A program made the position numbers and the translations under genes. Source: Microcaldota archaeon (GTDB lineage Archaea; Micrarchaeota; Micrarchaeia; Micrarchaeales; CABMGC01). From it: DNA of 39,152 nt. The notes under the pieces were generated by a model. That model had not been told where the DNA came from. It ran no database searches and worked only from the letters and a program-made list of their open reading frames with translations. Positions 14,648 to 21,348 of this stretch are shown piece by piece. The DNA lies in NCBI GenBank assembly GCA_028867335.1, contig JAGWGN010000010.1, forward strand, positions 1-39,152. The letters run 5' to 3'. Position 1 is the first letter of the stretch; each line of letters starts with the position of its first letter.

Positions 14648-15241
14648 CTATTTTGGATCAAGATCACTGTTTAGGCCCTTTATAATATCGTCTACCGCAG
14701 CAACCCGGTCGAGATTGTCCCGCTGACCCTTTAGAAGCCTCAGGCTTGAGGTGTACTGATTGAGCTGCTGAAGCTCATTTGACTTGCCAAGCTGCACCAT
14801 CTTTTTTGCCAGGCTCTCGGGGACCGTGGGGTCCGCCCCTTTGTCTAGCAGGTACTGCGCAATCTGGGCACTCTTTGGATTTCGGATAGCATGCATCAGG
14901 GCGCTGTAGCCGTCTAGGTCAACCTGGTTGATTAGCGCGCCCTTCCCGAGAAGAAACTCGACCATCCTAAAATTGCAGCTCTCTGCTGCGCGCATAAGCG
15001 GCGTGAGCCCGTGTTCGTCGGCAGCGTTTACGTTTGCGCCCCTGCTGATCAGCAGCTCCGCGATCTGGGTTCCGCTCTTGTCATAGGCAGAGCTCATAAG
15101 TGCGGTGCGGCCCGCAAAGTCCTGTGCATTCACGTCCGCGCCGTTTTTAATCGCGGTGCGCACAAGTTTGTAATCGAAGTGAACTGCGGAGCTGAGCAGA
15201 AGGTTGTCCAGCGAATCGTTTTTGCTCCTTGTCTTCTCCAT
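14648..15241 (-). CDS. ankyrin-repeat protein with conserved C-terminal tail (Ank-9)
   Basis: This 197-residue protein begins MEKTRSKNDSLDNLLLSSAV and has about four repeats (NGADVNAQDFAGRTALMSSA, RGANVNAADEHGLTPLMRAA, GALINQVDLDGYSALMHAI, KGADPTVPESL). A helical spacer (LQQLNQYTSSLRLLKGQRDN) is followed by the tail AVDDIIKGLNSDLDPK, which has Asp-Asp for the usual x-Glu. It starts 8 bases after the upstream stop and ends the 17913-to-14648 unit. Confidence 0.92.
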   Translation of the reverse strand: MEKTRSKNDSLDNLLLSSAVHFDYKLVRTAIKNGADVNAQDFAGRTALMSSAYDKSGTQIAELLISRGANVNAADEHGLTPLMRAAESCNFRMVEFLLGKGALINQVDLDGYSALMHAIRNPKSAQIAQYLLDKGADPTVPESLAKKMVQLGKSNELQQLNQYTSSLRLLKGQRDNLDRVAAVDDIIKGLNSDLDPK

Positions 15242-15249
15242 CCCATAGC

Positions 15250-15738
15250 CTATTTTTCAAGATCCCTAAGTATCTCCTGCACCTTGTCCGCCTTTCCAAT
15301 CGCTCGCTGTTGCTCCCGTCTTGAGTTGATTAGCTCCTGGAACTCGTCAAGCATCTGCTTTGACTCCTTTGTGATTGCATAGTAGACCGCAGTCTTCCCG
15401 ATGGAATCATTTAGTTCTATGTCAGCCTCGTTCTCAAGCAGAAACCGGATAGAGTTGTTCATACCGTGCTTTGCAGCAATGATAAGGGCAGTATCGCCTT
15501 CCTTGTTCTTGATATTCGGATCTGCCCCATGCTTCAGGAGAAACTCCACCATCCCGCTTCCCTTCTGGGCGCAGAGCATAAGCGGGGTCTCCCCCCTCTC
15601 GTTTGTGACGTTCATGTTCGCCCCGTCAGTGTAGGCCTTCCAGAGAAGCTTGAAATCATTTTTCGAAACCGCCTTCCAGAGCTTGAGGGTCGCCTCGTGC
15701 TTCTTCTCCTCTCCCTCTGGCTTCTTGAAAATTCCCAT
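15250..15738 (-). CDS. ankyrin-repeat protein (Ank-10), tandem paralogue of Ank-11
   Basis: The track start (15756) lies inside the upstream gene. The ATG at 15738 (MGIFKKPEG) follows the upstream TGA by one base. The 162-residue product has about three repeats (DGANMNVTNERGETPLMLCA, HGADPNIKNKEGDTALIIAA, NEADIELNDSIGKTAVYYAI), then KESKQMLDEFQELINSRR and a shortened tail (KVQEILRDLEK). The head (MGIF...), KLWKAVSKND and the LDEF helix closely match Ank-11, so the two arose by tandem duplication. Confidence 0.9.
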   Translation of the reverse strand: MGIFKKPEGEEKKHEATLKLWKAVSKNDFKLLWKAYTDGANMNVTNERGETPLMLCAQKGSGMVEFLLKHGADPNIKNKEGDTALIIAAKHGMNNSIRFLLENEADIELNDSIGKTAVYYAITKESKQMLDEFQELINSRREQQRAIGKADKVQEILRDLEK

Positions 15739-15739
15739 C

Positions 15740-16285
15740 TCAATCGTCCTGCACATCCTCGCTTAGTCCCCTGACTATCTCATCCACGCCCTCTTTTTTC
15801 TCGACAGCAAGGCTCTGCGAGCGCCTTAATTCTGTTAGGCCGGAGAACTCGTCAAGCACATCCCTCACCTCCTTGGTTAGCGCCTGGTCTCTTGCGCTCT
15901 GGCCGTAGCCGTCTACGATATCTTGGCTTGCGCCCGCGGCGAGCAGGATTCTTAGGACCTCAATCCTCTGATGCATAAGTATCATGTTTGTGGCCTCAAG
16001 AGCGATCATCAGCGCAGTGCGCCCGTTCCCGTTTATCCTATCCGGTTCTGCTCCCCTCTCAAGCAGGATGTTGACAAGCTCGGGGGAAACCCTGGCCGAC
16101 CCCATTAGCGGGGTTTCGCCCAGATTACTCTTGGCCTCTATCTCGGCGCCCGCATTGATCGCGTCTGACATCATATATGGATCGTTTTTCTTGATTGCCT
16201 TCCAGAGCTTGACGTTCGCATTGTGCATTTTCGCATCTGCCAGCGCGCCTGTTGCAAGCCCTCTTAATCCGCGAAACAGTCCCAT
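15740..16285 (-). CDS. ankyrin-repeat protein (Ank-11), tandem paralogue of Ank-10
   Basis: This 181-residue protein starts MGLFRGLRGLATGALADAKM and then NVKLWKAIKKND. It has about three repeats (AGAEIEAKSNLGETPLMGSA, RGAEPDRINGNGRTALMIAL, AGASQDIVDGYGQSARDQAL), a VLDEFSGLTELRR helix as in Ank-10, and an acidic tail (GVDEIVRGLSEDVQDD). Its ATG follows the TGA of Ank-12 by one base, within the same 13-base junction seen before Ank-10. Confidence 0.9.
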   Translation of the reverse strand: MGLFRGLRGLATGALADAKMHNANVKLWKAIKKNDPYMMSDAINAGAEIEAKSNLGETPLMGSARVSPELVNILLERGAEPDRINGNGRTALMIALEATNMILMHQRIEVLRILLAAGASQDIVDGYGQSARDQALTKEVRDVLDEFSGLTELRRSQSLAVEKKEGVDEIVRGLSEDVQDD

Positions 16286-16286
16286 C

Positions 16287-16772
16287 TCAATCCCCCTTCC
16301 TCAGGTCGCCTTCGAGGTCGCCTATTATCTCATCGACTCCCTCTTTGCGCTTCACGCTGCCCAGCTGCCTTGCCGCAACTATCGAATCGATGAGCTTGGA
16401 TGCGTATCCGTTTAGGGAGGCATAGTGCCTCGCATCCTTGCCCTCGCCATCTCTCTTTGTTATGTCCGCCCCCGCCTCAAGGAGCATGATCACTATGTCA
16501 TCAAATCCCCTCAAGGCCGCAACCATGAGCGGAGTGCGGCCATTTGTGGTTGGCGCGTCAACCTTGGCGCCAGCCTTTAGCAGAATCTGGACGGTGCTTA
16601 CCCTTGCCTGTCCTGCCGCAATGAACAGAGGAGTCAGGCCCCTTGAATTTCTCGCCTCTATGTCGACTCCCCTCTTTATGGCAGAGCGCAGCATGGCATT
16701 GTTCCCCCACTCTGCGTCGAAGAACAGCCTCTCAAGCTGATTTTCCCTGTTCCTGACTCTTGCAGTCTTCAT
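16287..16772 (-). CDS. ankyrin-repeat protein with conserved C-terminal tail (Ank-12)
   Basis: This 161-residue protein begins MKTARVRNRENQLERLFF and has about three repeats (RGVDIEARNSRGLTPLFIAA, AGAKVDAPTTNGRTPLMVAA, AGADITKRDGEGKDARHYAS). It ends in the tail GVDEIIGDLEGDLRKGD. The start codon overlaps the stop of Ank-13 as ATGA, a sign of translational coupling. There is no signal peptide or membrane segment. Confidence 0.92.
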   Translation of the reverse strand: MKTARVRNRENQLERLFFDAEWGNNAMLRSAIKRGVDIEARNSRGLTPLFIAAGQARVSTVQILLKAGAKVDAPTTNGRTPLMVAALRGFDDIVIMLLEAGADITKRDGEGKDARHYASLNGYASKLIDSIVAARQLGSVKRKEGVDEIIGDLEGDLRKGD

Positions 16773-17368
16773 TCTTCCACCTGCTTTCTTATGTCGCTCT
16801 CAAGCGACTCTATTATCTGTGAAACCCCGTCCTTTCTTTTCAGCTCTCCTAGCTGCCTCGCTGCTTTATCCTGATCTTCATAGAACTTTTCGGGGTACTT
16901 TAATATAAGATGCTTTATCCTCTTGTCGTCTGTAAGATCGAATGCCTTTGAGTTCTTGCTGTTTTCGATGCCCGGGTCCGCGCCGCTCTCAAGCAGCAGC
17001 TTCACAAGCTCAAGGCTTCCGGTGCTGGCGGCGAGCATGAGCGGAGTCCAGCCGTGATCCGACTTTGCGTTTAGGTCTGCGCCCCTTGCAATCAGCAGCC
17101 TTGCAAGAGCCGCATCCGCTCTCTGCGCTGCAAAGGCAAGAGGAGTCCACCCGTACTTGTTTTTGGGATCGACCCTCACCCCCTCATCCAAAAGCAGATT
17201 CGCAAGTTCTGTGTGTCCCTTGTTTGCTGCATTCAGAAGCCTGAGCTCGGCGAAGTCGCCTCTTGGATCCATAGCATTCTCCCGTATTGCCTGAGCGACA
17301 ACCTTTGCGTTTCCCGTCTCAAGTGCCCAGAAGAGCTTCTTTTGGTCAAACTTGTTTTTTGCCAGCAT
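16769..17368 (-). CDS. ankyrin-repeat protein with conserved C-terminal tail (Ank-13)
   Basis: The track start (17452) lies in the upstream gene. The ATG at 17368 (MLAKNKFDQKKLFWAL), preceded by AGGTGG and placed 5 bases after the upstream stop, is the likely start. The 199-residue product has about four repeats (AANKGHTELANLLLDEG, TPLAFAAQRADAALARLL, TPLMLAASTGSLELVKLLL, SGADPGIENSKNSKAFDL), a helix, and the tail GVSQIIESLESDIRKQVEE. It is the first ankyrin gene of the array. Confidence 0.92.
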   Translation of the reverse strand: MLAKNKFDQKKLFWALETGNAKVVAQAIRENAMDPRGDFAELRLLNAANKGHTELANLLLDEGVRVDPKNKYGWTPLAFAAQRADAALARLLIARGADLNAKSDHGWTPLMLAASTGSLELVKLLLESGADPGIENSKNSKAFDLTDDKRIKHLILKYPEKFYEDQDKAARQLGELKRKDGVSQIIESLESDIRKQVEE

Positions 17369-17373
17369 TCCAC

Positions 17374-17913
17374 CTACCTGCCCTGCCCTTCTGCCGGGCC
17401 GTCTAGTGACTCGCCGATCAGCAGCTCTTGTCCCTCTATTGAGATGCTGCACAGATACGACCCTATCGTGTAGAGGCTCTGCGCCTTGAACATCTTGTCC
17501 CTCGGGTCGGGATCGATTCTGAAGAGGGGGTTTATCCCGTCAGAGATGCGCACGTTTTCGGAGAGGTACTTTGCGATCTCCCCAGACGCTTCCTTGAATT
17601 TATGGTCGCTGCTGCCCCTGAAGACATTCGTCGCAAACTCGACTAGGGTCTGCGCCTTGCTGCCCTTTGTCTGCATCCGGATGTTCGTGTTGTAGCCGTT
17701 TAAGACGTAGAACTCCACGTGGGGCAGCTTTGCATCCATTATCGCATACCACATCACAAGCGAGGAGAGCGCGTCGTAGAAGCGGTCGTCTATTGGCCGA
17801 AAGCGGTTTAGCCCCTCGGACGTGCTGAACCTTGAGCGCATTGAGTTTTTTGCAAGCGCATTGAGGGCCGACTTTGGGGAGTCCTCCTCCCTTCTCTCGA
17901 AGACAATAGGCAT
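17374..17913 (-). CDS. unknown protein heading the ankyrin array, paralogue of the gene at 9430
   Basis: This 179-residue soluble protein belongs to no family I recognise. Shared features with 9430-9939 are ALAKNSMRSRF near the start, VEFYVLNGYNTNI in the middle, LFRIDPDP, and the final strands YTIGSYLCSISIEGQ. It is the first gene of the unit that continues into Ank-13 with only 5 bases between stop and ATG. A TATA box at 17938-17950 gives a leaderless message. Its position at the head of the array suggests a partner or regulator of the ankyrin proteins. Confidence 0.78.
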   Translation of the reverse strand: MPIVFERREEDSPKSALNALAKNSMRSRFSTSEGLNRFRPIDDRFYDALSSLVMWYAIMDAKLPHVEFYVLNGYNTNIRMQTKGSKAQTLVEFATNVFRGSSDHKFKEASGEIAKYLSENVRISDGINPLFRIDPDPRDKMFKAQSLYTIGSYLCSISIEGQELLIGESLDGPAEGQGR

Positions 17914-17937
17914 TGTATCAGAAGGGAATCTGCCTGA

Positions 17938-17950
17938 CGTTTTATAAACT
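17938..17950 (-). promoter_or_regulatory. TATA box of the leading ankyrin operon
   Basis: The minus-strand sequence AGTTTATAAAACG is centred about 31 bases from the ATG at 17913 and predicts a start within a few bases of it. It would drive the gene at 17374 and Ank-13 through Ank-9. Confidence 0.65.
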
Positions 17951-18100
17951 TAACTTATCAGTTTGTTTATCGGACCAGAAGCGTCGAACAAAATCCCCTG
18001 GGCGGCAGGCGCTCTCGCGGGCGCCCTGCTCGCCAGAAAATCCTTAAATAAATATGCTTCTAATCTTCAACTGAGTGAAGTGGAGGACCTAGACAACGCA

Positions 18101-18415
18101 ATGGAAGTCCAGGAGGCCTACGAGGCGCGAGAGCGCGGGGAGCACGTTAGGCGCGACAACGGCCACACAAAGGCGCATGTGGGCGTGGTGGAGCACTTCT
18201 TCGACAAGATAGACGTGGTTGCGATAAAGCTAAGCGGTCCGCTCAAAGTGGGCGACATAATAGAGATAGGGGATGAGGAGAACGCAGTCCGACAGAAGAT
18301 AACCAGCATGCAGATAGACCGCGAGGACGTCGGGCATGCAGGCGAGGGGGACTCGATAGGAATAAAGCTGGCACACAAGGTCTCGCCTGGCAGCAGGGTC
18401 TACAGGCTCAAGTAG
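18101..18415 (+). CDS. translation elongation factor-like protein (EF-Tu domain 2-type beta barrel)
   Basis: The track starts at a TTG (17963), but an AT-rich box (CTTAAATAAATATG, about 18042-18054) lies inside that extension, so the ATG at 18101 (MEVQEAYEARERG) is preferred, giving 104 residues. The core matches a beta barrel like domain 2 of translational GTPases: VGVVEHFFDKIDVVAIKLSG, LKVGDIIEIG, ITSMQIDREDV, AGEGDSIGIKL, SRVYRL. Stand-alone versions are widespread in archaea and usually annotated elongation factor-like; the role is unknown. There is no GTPase domain. Confidence 0.82.
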   Translation: MEVQEAYEARERGEHVRRDNGHTKAHVGVVEHFFDKIDVVAIKLSGPLKVGDIIEIGDEENAVRQKITSMQIDREDVGHAGEGDSIGIKLAHKVSPGSRVYRLK

Positions 18416-18463
18416 CTGGTTCTTTTCCATTAGGTCAGTTTCTGCAGGGCATGAAGGGAGCCA

Positions 18464-19261
18464 TCAGTACAAAAATTCCTCGCCAGTTTCTGCCCCCCTT
18501 AATGCTGCGATCACATCCTCCTTTCCCCACCTGATTATCCTTCCCCGATACTTCTCTGAGAGCGGGGCGAGCGTCTCATCCCCCGTCCCCCAGAATTTTG
18601 ACATGCTGAACCTCTCATCGCCCTCCACGTGGACTCCCAAAAGCGCCTTCCCTCCATGGAGGAGGGGATGGTAGCTTACTACCATCTCCCTTGGGCCCTC
18701 GCCAGTCGCTTTCTCCCCCACGTACTTGAAGCGTATTATCGCGGCACCGTCATTTAGCATCTGCGCAATCTGGCCGAAAGGGTTTCCGAATGGGTAGCTG
18801 GCCGAAACACTATCCTCGCGGAATATCCTCTCTATGTTGCAGTACATCTTCATGTAGATCCTGATCTCGAGCATGTCCTCGAGCAGCGCAGACTCCTTAT
18901 CCTTGTCATCGCCTATCGTCGCCCTTGGATGCAGCGAGTCGTTTAGGGCGGTAAGCAGCGTGAAGTGCAGGCTTGAGAGCCTGCCTGAGATCGCAGGGCT
19001 TAGTGAAATCCGTCTTTTCCCCATGAACTCCTCTGCGATCGCATCCGGCGCGGCAAGAGCCCTGCACAGCCTTGGGATGTCGAACTCCGACTCATGCCCC
19101 CTTAGGTAGAATCCTATCGCTGTGCTGAGCTCGCCCTTCAATCGGTTTAGAGTCGGAACTGAGGAGTTGAGCTCCTCAAGAGTTCTAAGCCTGTATGCCT
19201 CATTGGGGTTGAAGAGGTCGAATAGGTTTTGCGCGCTCTTTGCGGGCTTTGCTTTCCACAT
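18464..19261 (-). CDS. unknown 265-residue protein
   Basis: The product is soluble. A mostly helical first half (FDLFNPNEAYRLRTLEEL, RLSSLHFTLLTALNDSL) is followed by a mixed beta part ending MVVSYHPLLHGGKALLGVHVEGD. It then reads FSMSKFWGTGDETLAPLSEKY and a helical end (EDVIAALRGAETGEEFLY). I recognise no family. The strand LGVHVEGD loosely recalls ITVDLEGG and SISIEGQ of the 9430 and 17374 products, but that is too weak to claim homology. A box GGATATAAAGC (19287-19297) about 30 bases upstream implies a leaderless message. Confidence 0.65.
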   Translation of the reverse strand: MWKAKPAKSAQNLFDLFNPNEAYRLRTLEELNSSVPTLNRLKGELSTAIGFYLRGHESEFDIPRLCRALAAPDAIAEEFMGKRRISLSPAISGRLSSLHFTLLTALNDSLHPRATIGDDKDKESALLEDMLEIRIYMKMYCNIERIFREDSVSASYPFGNPFGQIAQMLNDGAAIIRFKYVGEKATGEGPREMVVSYHPLLHGGKALLGVHVEGDERFSMSKFWGTGDETLAPLSEKYRGRIIRWGKEDVIAALRGAETGEEFLY

Positions 19262-19333
19262 ATGATCTTCCAGTAATCTCTTAAGCGCTTTATATCCCTT
19301 CTTGCCCGATTCGTTGATCTGAGAAGTAGATAA

Positions 19334-19735
19334 TCATCTGAAGAGAAGCGCGGGGCCGACGAAGCTGACCTTCGGGGTCTTGCCCGCCTCTTTGAATGCC
19401 GAGCGTATGCGTCCCTCCACATTGTTTGACTTTGTCAGGGTGAGCGGATTGTTTAGGGTTATCTTTACAAGGTAGTCCTCTGGCCCCTCCCTTGGCTGCT
19501 CGATCTTGCAGAGGCTGTACTCGGATTTTGCCTCCCTGTCGAGCAAAAACACGTTCGCCGCAAGCCCGCTCACTGTGAAGTACGGCTCCACATGCACCTC
19601 AAACTTGAGATCCCTTGCGAGGCTCTCCCCGAAATCCTTGAAGAACTGCGCGTCCTGAAAATAAGTGGTCCTGTTCCTAATTGCGTCCTTGAGCTCGCTT
19701 GGAATTATCTCCCGCTTCTGCTTGTGCCCGGGCAT
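19334..19735 (-). CDS. unknown 133-residue protein
   Basis: The product is soluble with mixed alpha/beta character. A basic helical start (MPGHKQKREIIPSELKDAI) leads into alternating strands (FEVHVEPYFTVSGLAANVFLL, DYLVKITLNNPLTLT) and a C-terminal helix plus strand. I recognise no family. Its ATG lies 2 bases after the stop of the membrane-protein gene at 19738, so the two form an operon driven from the shared promoter at 19997-20008. Confidence 0.6.
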   Translation of the reverse strand: MPGHKQKREIIPSELKDAIRNRTTYFQDAQFFKDFGESLARDLKFEVHVEPYFTVSGLAANVFLLDREAKSEYSLCKIEQPREGPEDYLVKITLNNPLTLTKSNNVEGRIRSAFKEAGKTPKVSFVGPALLFR

Positions 19736-19737
19736 GC

Positions 19738-19971
19738 CTATCTCTTGTAGAGCCTTCTGAACTTCTTCACCTTCAAAAAGTCCACAAGGTATATCAGAAA
19801 CGAGATCAAAACGATTACCCCGATCAGGGTTATCAGCGTTGCAGGCAGAAGTCCGAGGTTGCCCGCGATGATCAGAAGTATCAGAAGTATCAGGCCGGTG
19901 AAGATCACCGTGAAGAAATTGGATATCTCGACCTCCCTCAAAATGCCGTCTAGGATCTCGTCCTGTTTCAT
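19738..19971 (-). CDS. small two-helix membrane protein
   Basis: This 77-residue protein has a short polar start (MKQDEILDGILREVEI), two long hydrophobic helices (about 18-40 and 43-65) and a very basic tail (KVKKFRRLYKR), giving a hairpin with both ends in the cytoplasm. It is tightly coupled to the gene at 19334. A TATA element about 32 bases upstream is shared with the divergent VOC gene. The family is unknown. Confidence 0.6.
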   Translation of the reverse strand: MKQDEILDGILREVEISNFFTVIFTGLILLILLIIAGNLGLLPATLITLIGVIVLISFLIYLVDFLKVKKFRRLYKR

Positions 19972-19996
19972 ACTATCGCTTCTATAGCGAAGTCGA

Positions 19997-20008
19997 GATA
20001 TTTAAAAG
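19997..20008. promoter_or_regulatory. shared near-palindromic TATA box for divergent genes at 19971 and 20037
   Basis: GATATTTAAAAG reads as a TATA box on both strands (CTTTTAAATATC on the minus strand). Its centre lies about 32 bases from the ATG of the membrane-protein gene and about 34 from that of the VOC gene. One box may therefore serve both directions. Confidence 0.45.
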
Positions 20009-20036
20009 TATCCTTTGATAATTTATTGGAGATACA

Positions 20037-20417
20037 ATGGATGGGGTAATACACTTTGAGATACCGGCTGAGAACGTGAAGAGGGCGCAGGGGTTTTACA
20101 AGAAGGCGTTTGGTTGGAGGATGAACGAGATGCCGGAGATGGAGTACACGATACTCATGACGACAGAGATTAACAAGAAGACGATGCGGCCAAAGGAGCC
20201 CGGAATCATAAACGGGGGCATGCTAAAGAGGGGGAAGCTCGTCAAGGGACCGGTCATAACGATAAATGTGGATAGCATAGAGGCTGCACTCAAGAAGGTG
20301 GTAAAGCAGGGAGGCAAGGTCGCCCGCGGCAAGATGTCAGTCGGAGGCATGGGATGGAACGCCTACTTCACAGACACCGAGGGCAATCTGATCGGCCTGT
20401 GGCAGAGCAACATTTAG
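20037..20417 (+). CDS. VOC superfamily (glyoxalase/bleomycin-resistance-like) protein
   Basis: This 126-residue protein has the paired beta-alpha-beta-beta-beta pattern of the vicinal oxygen chelate fold. It opens GVIHFEIPAENVKRAQGFYK and AFGWRMNEMP. The second half is VITINVDSIEAALKKVVKQG and ends YFTDTEGNLIGLWQ. The expected metal ligands (H6 or so, E near the C-terminal DTEGN strand) are partly present. Single-domain members usually dimerise. The substrate is unknown. Confidence 0.88.
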   Translation: MDGVIHFEIPAENVKRAQGFYKKAFGWRMNEMPEMEYTILMTTEINKKTMRPKEPGIINGGMLKRGKLVKGPVITINVDSIEAALKKVVKQGGKVARGKMSVGGMGWNAYFTDTEGNLIGLWQSNI

Positions 20418-20457
20418 CTTTATCCTCAGATAATATCCTGTTGACAAATGTGAGCAG

Positions 20458-21348
20458 ATGCACTACGTAGTCGCGATACCTCTTGACAAGAAGCTTGCCG
20501 AGTTCATAGGCAAGGGAGGAGCTGAGGGCAGCATCAACTTCTACAACCGCAAGATGGGCGAGGACGTGATCGTCGGCCTTGCGCCGAGCTCGCTTGAGGA
20601 CAAGTTCTACGCGGTCGCGGAGACGTTCCTCATCTCGCAGCAGATCCTTGTGAGCACGGCAAACATAGACAAGCTGCTTGGCGAGATACTCGTCGCCTGC
20701 TCACTGCTTGACAAGCACGTGATATTCACAAACGAGAACGACATCACAAATTTCCTTGCAGGGATAAAGATACCCGACTACGAGATAATCCCGAGGGAGC
20801 AGCTTGTTGAGCGCATACTTGCGATAAAGAAGAACCCCACGGACGGCGAGCCTAGGGTGGACATAGACCACGCCTTCCCGGTAAAGGGGATAGGCTCAGT
20901 GGTCCTTGGGATCGTTACGCGCGGAACGATAAAGGTTCACGAGGAGCTATACCACAGCTCAGGAAAGACAATCAATGTCAAGTCAATGCAGAGCCAGGAT
21001 GTAGACATACAGACCGCAGGACCCGGAACGAGGGTCGGAATCGCGGTCAAGGGAATCGAGCACGATGAGATAAGCAAGGGAGACCTCTTCACAAAAGCCA
21101 AGACCCCTAGAGTCGGCCAGATAAAGGCGACAATAAGGGTGAGCGAAATTGCAAAGGAAGAGGTCAAGGCGGGAAACCGATACACACTTGTGACAAACTT
21201 CACGGATGTGAACGTGCTTGTCGAGCAGATCTCGGGAAGCGATGTAACAATCAAGTTTGAGAAGCCAATACCGATAATGCCGGGAGACCAGTTCCTACTG
21301 CTCAGGGAAAAGGCTCCGCGAATTTTTGCGGTCGGAAGGGTTGCCTAG
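20458..21348 (+). CDS. EF-1A/EF-Tu-like protein lacking GTPase motifs
   Basis: This 296-residue protein has the layout of a translational GTPase but no G1 (GHVDHGKST), G3 (DxPGH) or G4 (NKxD) motif. About 130 residues of degenerate alpha/beta sequence (VVAIPLDKKLAEFIGKGG, EILVACSLLDKHVIFT) are followed by beta-barrel domain 2 (GIGSVVLGIVTRGTIKVHEELY, MQSQDVDIQTAGPGTRVGIA, ISKGDLF). Domain 3 follows (IKATIRVSEIAKEEVKAGNR, MPGDQFLLLREKAPRIFAVG). Such EF-1A-like paralogues occur in archaea, with a role not settled to my knowledge. It overlaps the convergent aminopeptidase gene by 4 bases. Confidence 0.85.
   Translation: MHYVVAIPLDKKLAEFIGKGGAEGSINFYNRKMGEDVIVGLAPSSLEDKFYAVAETFLISQQILVSTANIDKLLGEILVACSLLDKHVIFTNENDITNFLAGIKIPDYEIIPREQLVERILAIKKNPTDGEPRVDIDHAFPVKGIGSVVLGIVTRGTIKVHEELYHSSGKTINVKSMQSQDVDIQTAGPGTRVGIAVKGIEHDEISKGDLFTKAKTPRVGQIKATIRVSEIAKEEVKAGNRYTLVTNFTDVNVLVEQISGSDVTIKFEKPIPIMPGDQFLLLREKAPRIFAVGRVA

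Noticed and set aside
2361-17368. The regular spacing of similar sequence as a CRISPR or satellite array
   Set aside because: The periodicity is about 99 bases, that is 33 codons, and it follows ankyrin repeats in frame; there are no short identical repeats with unique spacers.
17963-18100. N-terminal extension of the elongation factor-like gene from a TTG
   Set aside because: An A/T-rich promoter-like box lies inside it and the recognised domain begins later; the ATG at 18101 is more likely.
18464-19261. Homology of the 265-residue protein to the 9430/17374 family through a G-x-H-V-E-G-like strand
   Set aside because: Only a short beta-strand pattern agrees; the lengths and the rest of the sequences do not align by eye.
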